DNA of 64,000 nt, taken from assembly GCA_022649165.1 (NCBI GenBank), contig JALCNR010000011.1, positions 1 through 64,000 on the forward strand, written 5' to 3'. This DNA is from Actinomyces sp. (GTDB taxonomy: Bacteria; Actinomycetota; Actinomycetes; Actinomycetales; Actinomycetaceae). The notes under the pieces are model-generated. The model was not told where the DNA came from and made no database searches. It saw only the letters and a list, made by a program, of their open reading frames with translations. This document shows, piece after piece, positions 63,756-64,000 of this stretch (position 1 is its first letter; each line of letters opens with the position of its first letter). The position numbers were made by a program, and so were the translations under genes.

Positions 63756-64000
63756 TCAGCGGTAGTCCCGCAGCGCGCCGCGACCGGCCGCCAGGATCAT
63801 CATTTCGTCGGTCCCCCCGGACACGCGGTCCACTCGCAGGTCGCGATAGAAGCGCTGGACACGGTGCTCGCCGGCGATTCCCACCCCGGCGAGGACCTGG
63901 AGGGCGTTGTCGACGACCAGGTGCGCGGCGTGCGAGCAGTAGTACTTCGCCATCGAGCAGTCTCCGCGGCCGGTCGTGCCGTGGTCCATCTTCCAGGCGA
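63756..64000 (-). CDS. caiA: CaiA-like acyl-CoA dehydrogenase, C-terminal end (5' part beyond window)
   Basis: The last 80 or so codons of a gene that continues past base 64000 on the minus strand. The visible residues match the end of CaiA crotonobetainyl-CoA reductase: AWKMDHG, then [40 protein letters not shown], and [20 protein letters not shown], ending ALRDYR. QVLGGxGI and the RD-R-..GGTxE-I pattern are C-terminal acyl-CoA dehydrogenase signatures. It reduces the enoyl-CoA to the saturated product with electrons from FixAB. The ATG at 63989 is internal. Confidence 0.92.
   Translation of the reverse strand, partial: AWKMDHGTTGRGDCSMAKYYCSHAAHLVVDNALQVLAGVGIAGEHRVQRFYRDLRVDRVSGGTDEMMILAAGRGALRDYR

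Overview
The window comes from a high-GC Gram-positive bacterium of the Actinomycetota, most likely an Actinomyces-like member of the Actinomycetales. This is an inference from GC-rich third codon positions, frequent GTG starts, the actinobacterial order tig-clpP1-clpP2-clpX, a lepA / rpsT-holA-comEC-comEA neighbourhood, and protein families typical of that group. No 16S gene or other decisive marker is present.

Layout. (1) 1-21989 is a cell-surface polysaccharide region: the end of a repeat-containing secreted protein, a Wzm/Wzt-type ABC exporter, five glycosyltransferases (one a GT2-GT4 fusion), RmlA, a UDP-sugar dehydrogenase, three large polytopic membrane proteins, GtrA and a GtrB-like GT2. 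A YefM-YoeB toxin-antitoxin pair sits inside it. (2) 22166-48802 is mostly chromosomal core: hemW, an MFS permease, trmB and lepA as a tightly overlapping set; a short patch with a broken HicB-like gene, a TPR protein and a PemK/MazF-like toxin; rpsT; the competence genes comEA-comEC with holA; proC; a HerA-like ATPase; valS; an acyl-CoA synthetase; NUDIX; chorismate mutase; clpX-clpP2-clpP1-tig; and a beta-CASP nuclease. (3) tRNA-Gly and tRNA-Pro lie at 48884-49148. They are followed by a small accessory block (GH3 glucosidase, MFS sugar transporter, TetR) that ends at a degenerate copy of the tRNA-Pro 3' end. (4) 54254-64000 is a carnitine-type (cai/fix) gene cluster that runs off the window inside caiA.

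How the genes work together. In region 1 nucleotide sugars (RmlA, UGDH) feed the glycosyltransferases, the polymer is exported by the ABC pair, and GtrA/GtrB and the large membrane proteins probably transfer or modify residues outside the membrane. In region 3 a glucoside is imported by the MFS protein and hydrolysed by the GH3 enzyme under a putative TetR repressor. In region 4 a CaiC-type ligase, CaiB-type CoA-transferase and CaiA-type dehydrogenase, fed with electrons by FixABCX, would activate and reduce a crotonobetaine-like substrate.

The most unusual point is that the place of the crotonase-type hydratase CaiD is taken by a hydratase-2/MaoC-type protein, and the place of the antiporter CaiT by a YaaU-like MFS protein. 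This suggests a variant pathway with a different substrate or different stereochemistry.
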